A DNA stretch of 64,000 nucleotides, from NCBI GenBank assembly GCA_020633675.1, contig JACKDE010000003.1, positions 744,001-808,000 of the forward strand. The letters run 5' to 3'. The notes under the pieces were generated by a model. That model was not told the DNA's origin and searched no databases. It worked only from the letters and a program-made list of their open reading frames with translations. Each line of letters starts with the position of its first letter. Within the stretch, counting starts at the first letter, position 1. Below, in pieces: positions 52,510 to 60,929 of the stretch. Origin of the DNA: Deferribacteres bacterium (lineage in GTDB: Bacteria > Zhuqueibacterota > Zhuqueibacteria > Zhuqueibacterales > Geothermadaptataceae). The position numbers were made by a program, and so were the translations under genes.

Positions 52510-53505
52510 TTACAGCAAACCGAATCTTTTCATTTTGCGCCAGAGCGTGCAGCGATGGATGCCGAGCGCCTGAGCTGTCGCAGACTTGTTGCCGTTGAAT
52601 CGGTCCAGCATTTCACGAACCACCTGGCGTTCAGCAAATTCGAGCGGCGATCCGATGCGGTGGGTGACTGCAATTTTTTTTGATTGCAGCTTGCAGTCTT
52701 CCGGCAAATGCCGCGATTCGATGGTGTCGCTGTGGCAAATAACAAAAGCGTGCTCGATGATATTTTCGAGCTCGCGTACATTGCCAGGATAACTATACTG
52801 CATCAGAATCTCGAGTGCATCATCGGAAACGGTTTTGATATGGCGATGGAAACGGTGATCGAACTTTTTGATCAGAAATGGAATGAGAAGGGGGATGTCC
52901 TCGAGACGTTCTTTGAGTGGCGGCAAGTCAATTCGGAAAACATTGAGTCGAAAATACAGGTCATCTCGAAACAGCTCTTTGCCGACCAACTGTGCCAGGC
53001 TCTCCTTCGCTGCGGCGATGACGCGAACATCAATTCTGGCAGGCGATGTGGCTCCCAATGGCTCAAATTCATGCTCTTGCAAAACGCGCAGCAATTTCAC
53101 CTGCACGGCTGGCGACATGCTCTCGATTTCATCCAGAAAAAGGGTGCCAGACCCTGCCATTGCGAAGCGGCCAGGTTTATCCTTTTTTGCGTCCGTAAAC
53201 GCACCTTTTGTGTATCCGAACAGTTCTGATTCCAGCAATGTCTCTGGAATGGCGCTGCAATTTACCGGCACAAACGGCCCGGCACAACGCGGACTAAATG
53301 CGTGGATGGCCTGCGCAAAGAGTTCCTTTCCTGAGCCGCTTGGCCCTTGAATTAAAACCGTGCAATCGCTGTCAGCTACATCCGGCAAGATCTCAAAGAT
53401 TTGCTGAATCAGCGGATTTCGCGAAACAATCTCGCCGGACTCGAAGCTCAGCCCATCACCTTCCCGCCGAGGGAAAGTCAGTCTTTCCATAGCTTCTTTG
53501 TCCAT
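52510..53505 (-). CDS. sigma-54-dependent activator without sensor domain
   Basis: 331 residues. The AAA+ domain starts almost at once (~28): Walker A G-P-S-G-S-G-K-E, the sigma-54-contact loop reads G-A-F-T-D-A instead of GAFTGA (~100-106), Walker B T-L-F-L-D-E-I, arginine finger region R-D-D-L-Y-F-R-L-N-V-F. A Fis-type helix-turn-helix closes the protein (~290-331, A-T-A-Q-A-L-G-I-H-R-C-T-L-W-R-K-M-K). It needs sigma-54 RNA polymerase. Lack of an N-terminal sensor means activity must be set by expression or a separate partner, or that it is constitutive. Confidence 0.9.
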   Translation of the reverse strand: MDKEAMERLTFPRREGDGLSFESGEIVSRNPLIQQIFEILPDVADSDCTVLIQGPSGSGKELFAQAIHAFSPRCAGPFVPVNCSAIPETLLESELFGYTKGAFTDAKKDKPGRFAMAGSGTLFLDEIESMSPAVQVKLLRVLQEHEFEPLGATSPARIDVRVIAAAKESLAQLVGKELFRDDLYFRLNVFRIDLPPLKERLEDIPLLIPFLIKKFDHRFHRHIKTVSDDALEILMQYSYPGNVRELENIIEHAFVICHSDTIESRHLPEDCKLQSKKIAVTHRIGSPLEFAERQVVREMLDRFNGNKSATAQALGIHRCTLWRKMKRFGLL

Positions 53506-53653
53506 GAAATCAAATCCGATGCATTTAACTGTTTGATATACTTTTGAAGGTGTCAGAAAAAGTGCAACAAATGCAAATTGAGTTTCTTGTTATGCAATTT
53601 AATGAACCTTGCTATTATGAATCCTTGAGCCATCAAAATTTTTGTGCACGCTC

Positions 53654-54976
53654 TTATTCCGCTACCAGCGCAAGGATCGCAAACAGATCAATGACAAGCA
53701 ACGCAGGGCTGATCGAATCACGCTTGCCGGAAAAGAGTTGCAGGATGGTCCAACTCAAAAATCCCCACACAATTCCTTGCGTGATGCTAAAACTGAGCGG
53801 CATCAGAATCATCGCCAGGAATGCGGGGATACTATCTTCGTAGTGTTTCCAGCGGATTTTGACCACCGGCTCCATCATAAACACGCCGACAAGTACCAGG
53901 GCCGGCGCTGTAGCGATTGCAGGCACAACCGAAAGCAACGGTGATAAAAAGATAAACGGCAGGAACAACACGCCCGCTACGAAAGCCGTCAAACCTGTGC
54001 GCCCTCCCTGTGCGATACCTGTTGCCGATTCGATATATGCTGTGCCGGGACTGCTGCCGACTAAGCCCGAGAACGTCGTGGCAACGGCATCGACAATCAT
54101 CGATTCACGGATGTTGCGTGGATTGCCTTTTGAGTCCGTCAGACTGCCTGCTTCAGTCACGCCCATAAAAGTCGAAATGCTGTCGAACATGTCGGTAAAA
54201 AGCAGAGTGAAGAGCACTGGTATGAAAGACAGATTGAGAGAACCGGCAAGATCGAGCTGCAGTACCAATGAAAAATCCGGCATAGAAACCAATCCTTGCC
54301 AGCTTACCAGTGTCGCATTGCCGAAATTAATTGCACTGGCGTCGCCATACAGACGACCGATAGGCAATGCCGCAAGTGTCGTGGCGACAATGCCAAAAAT
54401 GAGCGCGCCTTTGATTTGCCGCGCCACCAGCAATGCACTCAAAGCCAAACCCAGCAAAAAGGTCAGGCTCACAGCATCAAGCGCTCCTCTGCCGATAACA
54501 GTCACCTGATTTGAGGTGATGAAACCGGCATTTTTAAAACCGATCAAGGTAATAAACAAGCCGATACCAGCTGCCAGGCCATATCGAAGCTGATGCGGAA
54601 TCGCTAAAACGAACCGGGTTCTGATGTTCAGCAGCGACAGTAGCAGGAAAATCACCCCGGCCCAGAAGACTGCGCCCAACGCCTGTTGCCACGCAATGCC
54701 CATACCCTGAACCATGGTGTATGCAAAAAAGGCATTTAACCCCATGCCAGGAGCAACCACAATGGGATTTTTGGCATACAAGCCCATCAGGATACTGGAG
54801 AATGCGCTCACCAGGGCAGTCGCCGTCAGCACACCATTAAACGGCATGCCCGCAGCGCTCAGAATGGAAGGATTGACCACGATGATGTACATTGTGGTTA
54901 GGAAAGTCGTTATTCCCGCGAGAATTTCAGTTCGTATGTTGGAGTTTTCGTCGGCGTAGCCAAACAGCTTGCCCAC
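53654..54976 (-). CDS. NCS2-family purine permease (AzgA/PbuG type)
   Basis: 440 residues with about 12-14 membrane helices. Family pattern: F-L-T-T-M-Y-I-I-V-V-N-P near the N-terminus, A-P-G-M-G-L-N-A-F-F-A-Y, G-T-A-Y-I-E-S-A-T-G-I-A-Q-G-G-R-T-G and D-M-F-D-S-I-S-T. It imports adenine, guanine or hypoxanthine with protons. Single gene. I looked for a purine riboswitch in the ~280-bp leader and saw none. Confidence 0.9.
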   Translation of the reverse strand: MGKLFGYADENSNIRTEILAGITTFLTTMYIIVVNPSILSAAGMPFNGVLTATALVSAFSSILMGLYAKNPIVVAPGMGLNAFFAYTMVQGMGIAWQQALGAVFWAGVIFLLLSLLNIRTRFVLAIPHQLRYGLAAGIGLFITLIGFKNAGFITSNQVTVIGRGALDAVSLTFLLGLALSALLVARQIKGALIFGIVATTLAALPIGRLYGDASAINFGNATLVSWQGLVSMPDFSLVLQLDLAGSLNLSFIPVLFTLLFTDMFDSISTFMGVTEAGSLTDSKGNPRNIRESMIVDAVATTFSGLVGSSPGTAYIESATGIAQGGRTGLTAFVAGVLFLPFIFLSPLLSVVPAIATAPALVLVGVFMMEPVVKIRWKHYEDSIPAFLAMILMPLSFSITQGIVWGFLSWTILQLFSGKRDSISPALLVIDLFAILALVAE

Positions 54977-55187
54977 AACGTCCCCTTTCCTGATTTGTTG
55001 CGCTCATTCACCAAATTGAAGATTCCATCACTTTCGGATAAAGGGAGAACTCTGTCTGTCCATCTAACGCAGACTTGTTCAGGATTCTGCGCAATTTCAA
55101 GCCCGCAGGAAAAGCCGATTTTTCAACTCGCAAGGATTGTTTTACATGGACGCAACCATATTCTCGACAACGGCAAGGCGTCTTTGC

Positions 55188-55230
55188 AAAAAGGTCCCAC
55201 CGGCTTCGCGACGGAACTTTTCGGGTGGAT
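55188..55230 (-). terminator. possible intrinsic terminator after the methyltransferase gene
   Basis: Read on the minus strand, 33 bases after the stop at 55263: ATCCACC ... GGTGGGA, one mismatch, around a 22-base loop that has its own pairing potential, followed by CCTTTTTG. This would separate the methyltransferase transcript from the permease gene. Confidence 0.4.
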
Positions 55231-55262
55231 TCTATAAATCAAAAGCAATTTTCGCCAGCATG

Positions 55263-55883
55263 CTACATCGGTTTCCTAATTGTTACCCAAAGAAATGTTT
55301 CGTTCGCAATGCTGTAATTTTTGCCTGACACGACTTGAAAGCCGACATTTTCCAGCAATCGGTACAATTTCCCCGGTGTTTCATGGCTATAGAAAAGAGG
55401 CTGGCCCAGAAAATCGATATAGCCTTCAAACTCATCACGTCCGGTAAATTCTTTTGTGGCGTACGTAAAAAGCGCCACACCATTTGGTTTGAGCCAGCGA
55501 TAAAGCTTCCCTAACAACTCACGATGCTTATTTTTCGGGATATGAAACAGGCTGTAAACCAACGTGATCGCATCAAAGGTGCTTGCATCGAAATCGATGC
55601 TGCAGATATCAGAACAAACTGTTTTCATTTCGGGAACATGATCATGCGCCAATGACAACATTTTCTGCGAGATATCGACACCAACCACATCCCAACCGTT
55701 TCTCACGAACAAGCTGCCAACAGGCACACCGGTACCGCAGCCAAGGTCAAGCAAGCTTCCCCTGTCTACATCCAAATCTGCCCGAAATTCATTGACGATT
55801 TCATCAATATTGAAGAGAGAGCGTTTTCGATCGTACGCTTCCGCCAATTTATCGTAGACGTTGGAAAGCTTGCTGATTTCCAT
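55263..55883 (-). CDS. SAM-dependent methyltransferase, class I
   Basis: 206 residues. SAM-binding motif L-L-D-L-G-C-G-T-G-V-P-V-G, acidic residue in V-V-G-V-D-I-S-Q-K-M-L, and later motifs C-S-D-I-C-S-I-D-F and L-F-H-I-P-K. UbiE/Methyltransf_25-like core without recognisable substrate domain. Single gene. Confidence 0.88.
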   Translation of the reverse strand: MEISKLSNVYDKLAEAYDRKRSLFNIDEIVNEFRADLDVDRGSLLDLGCGTGVPVGSLFVRNGWDVVGVDISQKMLSLAHDHVPEMKTVCSDICSIDFDASTFDAITLVYSLFHIPKNKHRELLGKLYRWLKPNGVALFTYATKEFTGRDEFEGYIDFLGQPLFYSHETPGKLYRLLENVGFQVVSGKNYSIANETFLWVTIRKPM

Positions 55884-55990
55884 GTCATCGCCTCTCTACC
55901 AATTTATTTTGCCTGAACAGGGAAAACAACCTGCACGCTAAATTGGTCCAGCAACTCAAGGGATTGTTTTTTGACTGCAAGCATAAGCTG

Positions 55991-56461
55991 CTAATCCAGT
56001 ATCACTGCCCCCTGACCCTTCAATTGATATATAGTCGTCGGACCGGTTACAGATGATGAATCGAAGGGCTCGCCCTTTTCTTCAGCCATGTGCTTGAAAT
56101 AGGCCAGAGCATCCTTCTCATTAAACTCTATTTTATAGATATTGCCTTCCGCACGCGCCATTTTGCCTTTGGCGGAAGTCGGGAAGACAATCTCGCCATC
56201 ATTGACTTTGACTTTGAATCTTTCGCCGGGTGTGTCGCTGGCAATTTCGATCCAGCAGCCTTGCATCTCGCAAACATCCAGGATTTCGCCTTCGATCAGC
56301 ACTTTTTGGTCAACGAAACTCTCAGGATCGTTCATGATTTTTGATATTTTTGTAGGCTCTGCAATCGTCAGTTTTTGGCCATACGGCGTGCTTTTTTCTC
56401 GTGAACATGACCAGCTTAACAATACCAAAACTGCCAGCATGACAAACCAATTTACGCGCAT
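55991..56461 (-). CDS. DUF4920-type lipoprotein (OB-fold)
   Basis: 156 residues from ATG 56461 (AAGGAAAAATC precedes). Lipobox L-L-S-W-S-C-S-R within a short signal sequence. The mature part includes V-D-Q-K-V-L-I-E-G-E-I-L-D-V-C-E-M-Q-G-C-W-I-E-I, the DUF4920 core with a C-x(4)-C pair that could form a disulfide or bind metal. Function unknown. It lies at the end of the minus-strand redox region but 137 bp beyond the last small gene, so linkage is uncertain. Confidence 0.82.
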   Translation of the reverse strand: MRVNWFVMLAVLVLLSWSCSREKSTPYGQKLTIAEPTKISKIMNDPESFVDQKVLIEGEILDVCEMQGCWIEIASDTPGERFKVKVNDGEIVFPTSAKGKMARAEGNIYKIEFNEKDALAYFKHMAEEKGEPFDSSSVTGPTTIYQLKGQGAVILD

Positions 56462-56598
56462 GATTTTTCCTTTCAATACGTTCATAGTTAATCAACGATT
56501 TTGCAATGCGAATAATTTGGTAGAATATATGCACTTTTCATCATCGTGAACAACTTCTTTAGTTCAAAGTGGCTGTGCGCGAGCAAATTTTTATACAT

Positions 56599-56742
56599 TT
56601 ACTCTTTACCTGCTTGCTCTTTTGCCGGCAAAGGGCTGGCAAGATAGCGTACCAAAAAAATGAACAGCACCAAAAAGCAAATCAGCAGCAGGTACTCCAA
56701 GCCCTTGGTTTCGAAGATATTGACGTATGTGTAAGATTCCAT
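56599..56742 (-). CDS. 47-residue single-pass membrane protein of the redox cluster
   Basis: ATG 56742 to TAA 56599, with AAAGGC seven bases before the start. Sequence begins M-E-S-Y-T-Y-V-N-I-F-E-T-K-G, then one helix (L-E-Y-L-L-L-I-C-F-L-V-L-F-I-F-L-V), and a short basic/polar tail. Codon use and the clean helix make it look real. It follows the NrfD-like gene by 106 bp and is probably an accessory subunit of that membrane complex. Confidence 0.7.
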   Translation of the reverse strand: MESYTYVNIFETKGLEYLLLICFLVLFIFLVRYLASPLPAKEQAGKE

Positions 56743-56848
56743 TTTGCTTGCCTTTCATTTCGAATCGTGCAGAAAAAGCAATCATTTCATCATGCGCTCG
56801 CCAGTCCAATGCGGTTCAGTTCGCTTCTGCATCATCAATCTTTCCATA

Positions 56849-58063
56849 TCAGGCCATCGCTGGTTTGGTGTGCTTTTCGTACACCGGCATGCGGGTAACG
56901 ATCCAACGGAACACCCAGATTTCTGCAAAAATAACTGTAAACGAAACAACATACTCCATCCAGCTCGGATAGTAACGATCCACTACATTCCAGTTATAGG
57001 CGATCATCGAAATATTCAAACGGTTAACGATAATCCCGATCAACGTTAAAATTGCAGCGATGCGAATCACGCCAATAATGCGGTGACGAGCGCCATAGGC
57101 AAACAAAAAGCACGGCACCAGCACCAAACCAATGATTTCGAACAGGTACCAGAAGCCCCAAAAACCATGGATGTGCTGCCAGTGGTGCTCGTGAATAAAG
57201 ACCAACAGCTTAAAAAAGTAGTATACAAACATCGCGATAGCTGCGCCTTTAGCCAAGCCGAACACAATTTGATCGAACGAAGATTTGCCATCCGGTCCAA
57301 TCTGTTCACGAAAAACCCGATGACTGATTGTCCCTTCAAAAATGACCATCGAAATGCCAGCAAAAATGCTCGAGACCAAAAAGAGCAATGGGATGAACTC
57401 GGTGTACCACAGGGGGTGAATTTTGGACTTGGCCATCAGGAAAAGCGCGCCCAATCCGGATTGGTGGAGTGAAGACAGCGTGATGCCAAAAATCACCGCG
57501 CCAAGAGTGAGCATTTGCAGGACTTTTTTCGCTTTTTCTAAATTTAGCCATTCTGCTGCCACGGGTGAGAATTCTATGAATTCCGCGATCATGTACAGCA
57601 TGAAGTGCCATGCGACCAGAAACAGCACCGAATTGTAGCCAAAATCATTGCCGATGATCGGATTGATGATGTTCCAGGGCCGCCCAAGGTCAAGAATCAG
57701 CGCGCCGGCGTAAAAAATATAGGCCAGCAGGCCATTGAGCACTGTGACACGTACGATCGAGTGGTATTTTTCCACTCCCATCACATAAACTACAAACGTC
57801 AGCACATACGCGCCGCCAGCGAACGCCACGCCGGTTATCACGTTAAAGCCCTTCCACAAACCCCAGGGATATTCCTGATTGAGATTGGATACAGAGCCGA
57901 GTCCGTAAATAAAACGCACAGTTAAAATGATCACACCTGCAATGATCACCACAATAGAGATGACATTAAATGGTGTCAGGAATTTGCCTCGAGGTTTCAT
58001 TTCCTGCAAAATAAAGCGTATTATATCCGCGAAGCTGCGGCCTTTTTTGTTCTCGTCATGCAT
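56849..58063 (-). CDS. NrfD/PsrC-family integral membrane quinol oxidoreductase subunit
   Basis: 404 residues from ATG 58063 (GGAGGG eight bases upstream; the longer frame extends into the ferredoxin gene). About nine to ten membrane helices. Family features: P-W-G-L-W-K-G-F-N-V in an early loop, Y-H-S-I-V-R near a helix end, L-D-L-G-R-P-W, S-S-L-H-Q-S-G-L-G-A-L-F, H-P-L-W-Y-T. Such subunits exchange electrons between menaquinol and a periplasmic Fe-S partner. The start overlaps the ferredoxin gene by 8 bp, implying a tight complex with it. Confidence 0.92.
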   Translation of the reverse strand: MHDENKKGRSFADIIRFILQEMKPRGKFLTPFNVISIVVIIAGVIILTVRFIYGLGSVSNLNQEYPWGLWKGFNVITGVAFAGGAYVLTFVVYVMGVEKYHSIVRVTVLNGLLAYIFYAGALILDLGRPWNIINPIIGNDFGYNSVLFLVAWHFMLYMIAEFIEFSPVAAEWLNLEKAKKVLQMLTLGAVIFGITLSSLHQSGLGALFLMAKSKIHPLWYTEFIPLLFLVSSIFAGISMVIFEGTISHRVFREQIGPDGKSSFDQIVFGLAKGAAIAMFVYYFFKLLVFIHEHHWQHIHGFWGFWYLFEIIGLVLVPCFLFAYGARHRIIGVIRIAAILTLIGIIVNRLNISMIAYNWNVVDRYYPSWMEYVVSFTVIFAEIWVFRWIVTRMPVYEKHTKPAMA

Positions 58064-58922
58064 GGCTTTCACCCTCCTCGAGCTCTTCTTCATTTTCCGA
58101 TAAAAAACGCAAGCCCAGCAAAAAGGCGGGCACAGCAAAAAGCACAACCGGCACCGCATACAGAAATTCGCGGGTATAGTCAGGATAAGGTGTGGTGCCG
58201 AGATCGGTGCGGAATCCAAGTTGCTCGAACGGCACGGATGACAGATAAAGCCAGCCAGTACCTCCCACCTCGTGTTCACCATAAACCTGATGCACATATT
58301 TTTGGGGGTGGTTGTAAATCCGCACACGCGCCACTTCCATCAATTCACGCTTGCGACCAAACATGAGGGCATCGGTCGGGCACGCATCAACGCAGGCAGG
58401 CTTTTGCCCTTCCTGCAATCGCTCCCAGCACATATTGCATTTGTGGATTTTAGGGTTCCAGCTGTCATATTCAAATTTGGGAATTTCGAATGGACACGAA
58501 ATCATGCAATAGCGGCAGCCCATGCACTTGTCTGAGCGCCAGATGACCGGCCCGGCATGGGTTTTGTACATAGCATTGGTCAGGCAGGCAGCCGTACAGC
58601 CCGGTTGCCAACAATGCATGCATTGTTTTTTAACGAACACATCTCCTTCATCGGTTTCATAGCGATTGACAACAGTCCACTGCGTATCGCTGGTCCGCCT
58701 TTCCGCTTCCAGCGCACCGTCATTCTGGACGTCCGGCACGGGCAAGCCGTGTGCCTCGGCGCAAGCCACTTCGCAGGTGCGGCAGCCGATGCAACGAGTG
58801 GTATCCGTGAGCACGCCGACAAATTCTTCTTTTTCATCATCGTTGTCGCGCGCTTTAGCTTTTTTTGCCGCCAAAGTCGCTCCAACCGTCCCCGCTAATT
58901 TCAGGAATCCTCTTCTATTCAT
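58056..58922 (-). CDS. Tat-exported four-cluster ferredoxin (HybA/NrfC-like)
   Basis: 288 residues from ATG 58922. Twin-arginine signal R-R-G-F-L-K-L-A-G-T-V. Four 4Fe-4S motif sets: C-I-G-C-R-T-C-E-V-A-C; C-M-H-C-W-Q-P-G-C-T-A-A-C; C-M-G-C-R-Y-C-M-I-S-C-P; C-N-M-C-W-E-R ... C-V-D-A-C-P. A C-terminal membrane helix (~255-275) anchors it on the periplasmic face, as in HybA. It should carry electrons between the cytochrome c and the NrfD-like subunit. Confidence 0.93.
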   Translation of the reverse strand: MNRRGFLKLAGTVGATLAAKKAKARDNDDEKEEFVGVLTDTTRCIGCRTCEVACAEAHGLPVPDVQNDGALEAERRTSDTQWTVVNRYETDEGDVFVKKQCMHCWQPGCTAACLTNAMYKTHAGPVIWRSDKCMGCRYCMISCPFEIPKFEYDSWNPKIHKCNMCWERLQEGQKPACVDACPTDALMFGRKRELMEVARVRIYNHPQKYVHQVYGEHEVGGTGWLYLSSVPFEQLGFRTDLGTTPYPDYTREFLYAVPVVLFAVPAFLLGLRFLSENEEELEEGESHA

Positions 58923-59003
58923 GCATCTCCATCCTTTCCAGAAGGTTGGCGTTGACATATGCGATTATTCGTTTTCAATTGCGTAAGCTGCTTTCAGACA
59001 GGC

Positions 59004-59537
59004 TTACCTGTGTTCGCTGCGTTCACCACTGTGGCAAAAAGCGCAGCTTTCGCTGGCTTCCTGGCCAGTACCCACGCCGTGGCAATCCCAGCAGTTTTTG
59101 TGGATAACCACTTTTGCGCTCAGCGTTTCATCGGCGACGCTGGATGGCGTCGAATGATGGCAGCTCGAGCAGGATTGCGCTTCCATCACAGGATTGCCGT
59201 TTTTGCGGTGGCAGATCGCACAATCGATCCAAAAATCTTGAAAATACTCATCATGTGGTGTCTCTATTGTGGTGGCATTGGTTTCGTGGTGACAATCTTT
59301 GCAGTCAATTTCCATTTCTTCATAGTGGTATTTATGCGGGAACTGCACTTCACCGATGCACGAAGGCGAGACGATCATTGCAGGCACCGAGTCTGCCAGG
59401 GCCACTTGCCATGTCAGTTCTGCGGTCCCACTATGCCCGGATGCCATGGTGGTCGCATGCGGTACATGCAGGGCCCAGCCCAGAAAAACGGTGCTGACAG
59501 CCAGAGCAGCACCTATTTTAAAATATATATGCTTCAT
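59004..59537 (-). CDS. periplasmic five-haem cytochrome c (class III-like)
   Basis: 177 residues with a signal peptide/anchor (I-G-A-A-L-A-V-S-T-V-F-L-G-W-A-L). Five haem-binding motifs: C-K-D-C-H, C-A-I-C-H, C-S-S-C-H, C-W-D-C-H and C-A-F-C-H. An upstream F-P-H-K-Y-H-Y segment gives distal histidines as in cytochrome c3/c7. Together with the next two genes it resembles the NrfB-NrfC-NrfD set, where NrfB is also pentahaem. No terminal reductase such as NrfA is encoded nearby, so its redox partner is unknown. Confidence 0.92.
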   Translation of the reverse strand: MKHIYFKIGAALAVSTVFLGWALHVPHATTMASGHSGTAELTWQVALADSVPAMIVSPSCIGEVQFPHKYHYEEMEIDCKDCHHETNATTIETPHDEYFQDFWIDCAICHRKNGNPVMEAQSCSSCHHSTPSSVADETLSAKVVIHKNCWDCHGVGTGQEASESCAFCHSGERSEHR

Positions 59538-59625
59538 CGCATCATCCTCACAATAAGCAGTCGTTTCAGGTCAGGCAGGAGCTTCAATATGCCGGGAAAT
59601 TATCATTCAAATCCCAACGAACCGG

Positions 59626-60774
59626 TTATGCCGCATTTAAAAAAGACTTTGAAAATGCATCCAATGTCGCTTCCGCCAGTTTGCCGTTGCCTTCACGCGT
59701 AATGTGTTCCTTGCTTTCTATGCTGATTTTCTGCACCATTTGGTTGTACTTTTCGATCTCCTGCTGGTACCAGTTGAGCGCTTCCGCGCCAATGCGTAGA
59801 TTTTTCAAATCGTCAGCCAGATTGCTGGGCTCAATGCAACACATCCAGCCGAGCTCATAGGGCTTCATTTTCAGCAGCTCCGGCCGGCTGACCAGATCTT
59901 CGTTTAGCGAAGTGACTTTGCCGCTCACCGGTGAAGGAATGGTGATACGACGCGAGCCTTTCCGGATGGTGAACAGTGGCCCGCCCTTGCTGACAGCTTC
60001 TCCTTTTTGCGGCAACTCGATTTCATCCACCTGGCCGAGAATTTTCTGTGCAAAATCGTCCAGGCCAATGCGTATGCTGCCATTCATTTCAATATTGGCC
60101 CATGTATGCGTTGGTGCGATAAAAACACCCGCGGGCACGTTGAATTCGCGCTTCGAATGTGATTCACCGGAAGTTGGCGTGATCAGATGCACTTTGGGCT
60201 TGATCAGTCTTTCCATCCTGTCCTGCCGCCGGATCAGTGATTTGTTGATAAAATCAACCAGTTCATCTTCTGTAAACGGTTTTTGAACGTAATCCGTGGC
60301 ACCGTATTTCATGGTCTCCACAGCCGATTCGATGGTCGCGTAGCCGGTGATAACGATCACGTCGATATCCGGGCGCAAATGTTTGACAGCTTTGGTCACT
60401 TCAATTCCGTTCATTTCCGGCATTTTGAGATCGGTGAAAACAAAATCATAATCGTTTTTCTGCACCAGACCGAGCGCTTCCTTGCCGGCTTCGACGGTAT
60501 CGATTGAATAGCCCGCCAGCACCAAAATTTTGCGGAAGCTGTCGAGCACGATCTCTTCATCATCGACTGCCAATATTTTGGCCTTCGGGTGATCGACGTG
60601 CACTCGTTTCAGGCTTTTGGCTTCGTCGGTAAAATCCAATCGCAGACCGATATCAAGAGCTTGTTCGCGTTCCTTTTTGAGCTTCGATGTTTCTATCTTT
60701 TTCATCAGCATCCGCATGCTGAAATCGACCACAATGAAAACCACTATCGTCAGAACAACTAAAATAGCAACCAT
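59626..60774 (-). CDS. membrane-anchored response regulator fused to GcvH-like domain
   Basis: 382 residues from ATG 60774 (GGAGGATAAAGCT upstream). One N-terminal helix (L-V-V-L-T-I-V-V-F-I-V-V-D), then a receiver domain (~65-185) with D-D-E-E, phospho-Asp in F-V-F-T-D-L-K-M-P-E, and K-P-F. Residues ~205-340 match the glycine-cleavage H-protein fold (H-T-W-A-N-I-E ... I-G-L-D-D-F-A-Q-K-I-L-G ... S-P-V-S-G-K-V-T-S-L-N-E-D-L ... G-W-M-C). The usual lipoylated Lys position appears to be Ser (G-S-R-R-I-T-I-P-S-P). There is no DNA-binding or enzymatic output, so signalling is probably protein-protein at the membrane. Adjacent to its likely kinase. Confidence 0.88.
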   Translation of the reverse strand: MVAILVVLTIVVFIVVDFSMRMLMKKIETSKLKKEREQALDIGLRLDFTDEAKSLKRVHVDHPKAKILAVDDEEIVLDSFRKILVLAGYSIDTVEAGKEALGLVQKNDYDFVFTDLKMPEMNGIEVTKAVKHLRPDIDVIVITGYATIESAVETMKYGATDYVQKPFTEDELVDFINKSLIRRQDRMERLIKPKVHLITPTSGESHSKREFNVPAGVFIAPTHTWANIEMNGSIRIGLDDFAQKILGQVDEIELPQKGEAVSKGGPLFTIRKGSRRITIPSPVSGKVTSLNEDLVSRPELLKMKPYELGWMCCIEPSNLADDLKNLRIGAEALNWYQQEIEKYNQMVQKISIESKEHITREGNGKLAEATLDAFSKSFLNAA

Positions 60775-60876
60775 AGCTTTATCCTCCATCTATCGGAATA
60801 CTAAGCATATCATTTGGATAGAAATATTGGCAAATCCAGCCTTCCATATTACAAAGCAGGTTTTACAGCTCTTGTT

Positions 60877-60929
60877 TTACAGGGCAAGCTTTGCATTCCT
60901 GGCTTTGGAGTACAAGGCTTGCCCTGTAA
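60877..60929. repeat. perfect 13-bp inverted repeat between kinase and regulator genes
   Basis: TTACAGGGCAAGC (60877-60889) and GCTTGCCCTGTAA (60917-60929) pair exactly with a 27-base loop. It starts one base after the kinase stop codon on the minus strand. No T-run follows, so it is more likely an mRNA processing or stability element, or a REP-type repeat, than a terminator. A near-copy of its core (TTTTACAG) occurs just beyond at about 60861. Confidence 0.45.

Noticed and set aside
54977..55262. Purine riboswitch in front of the permease gene
   Set aside because: The leader lacks the conserved three-way junction bases; the only strong stem is better explained as the terminator of the gene before it.
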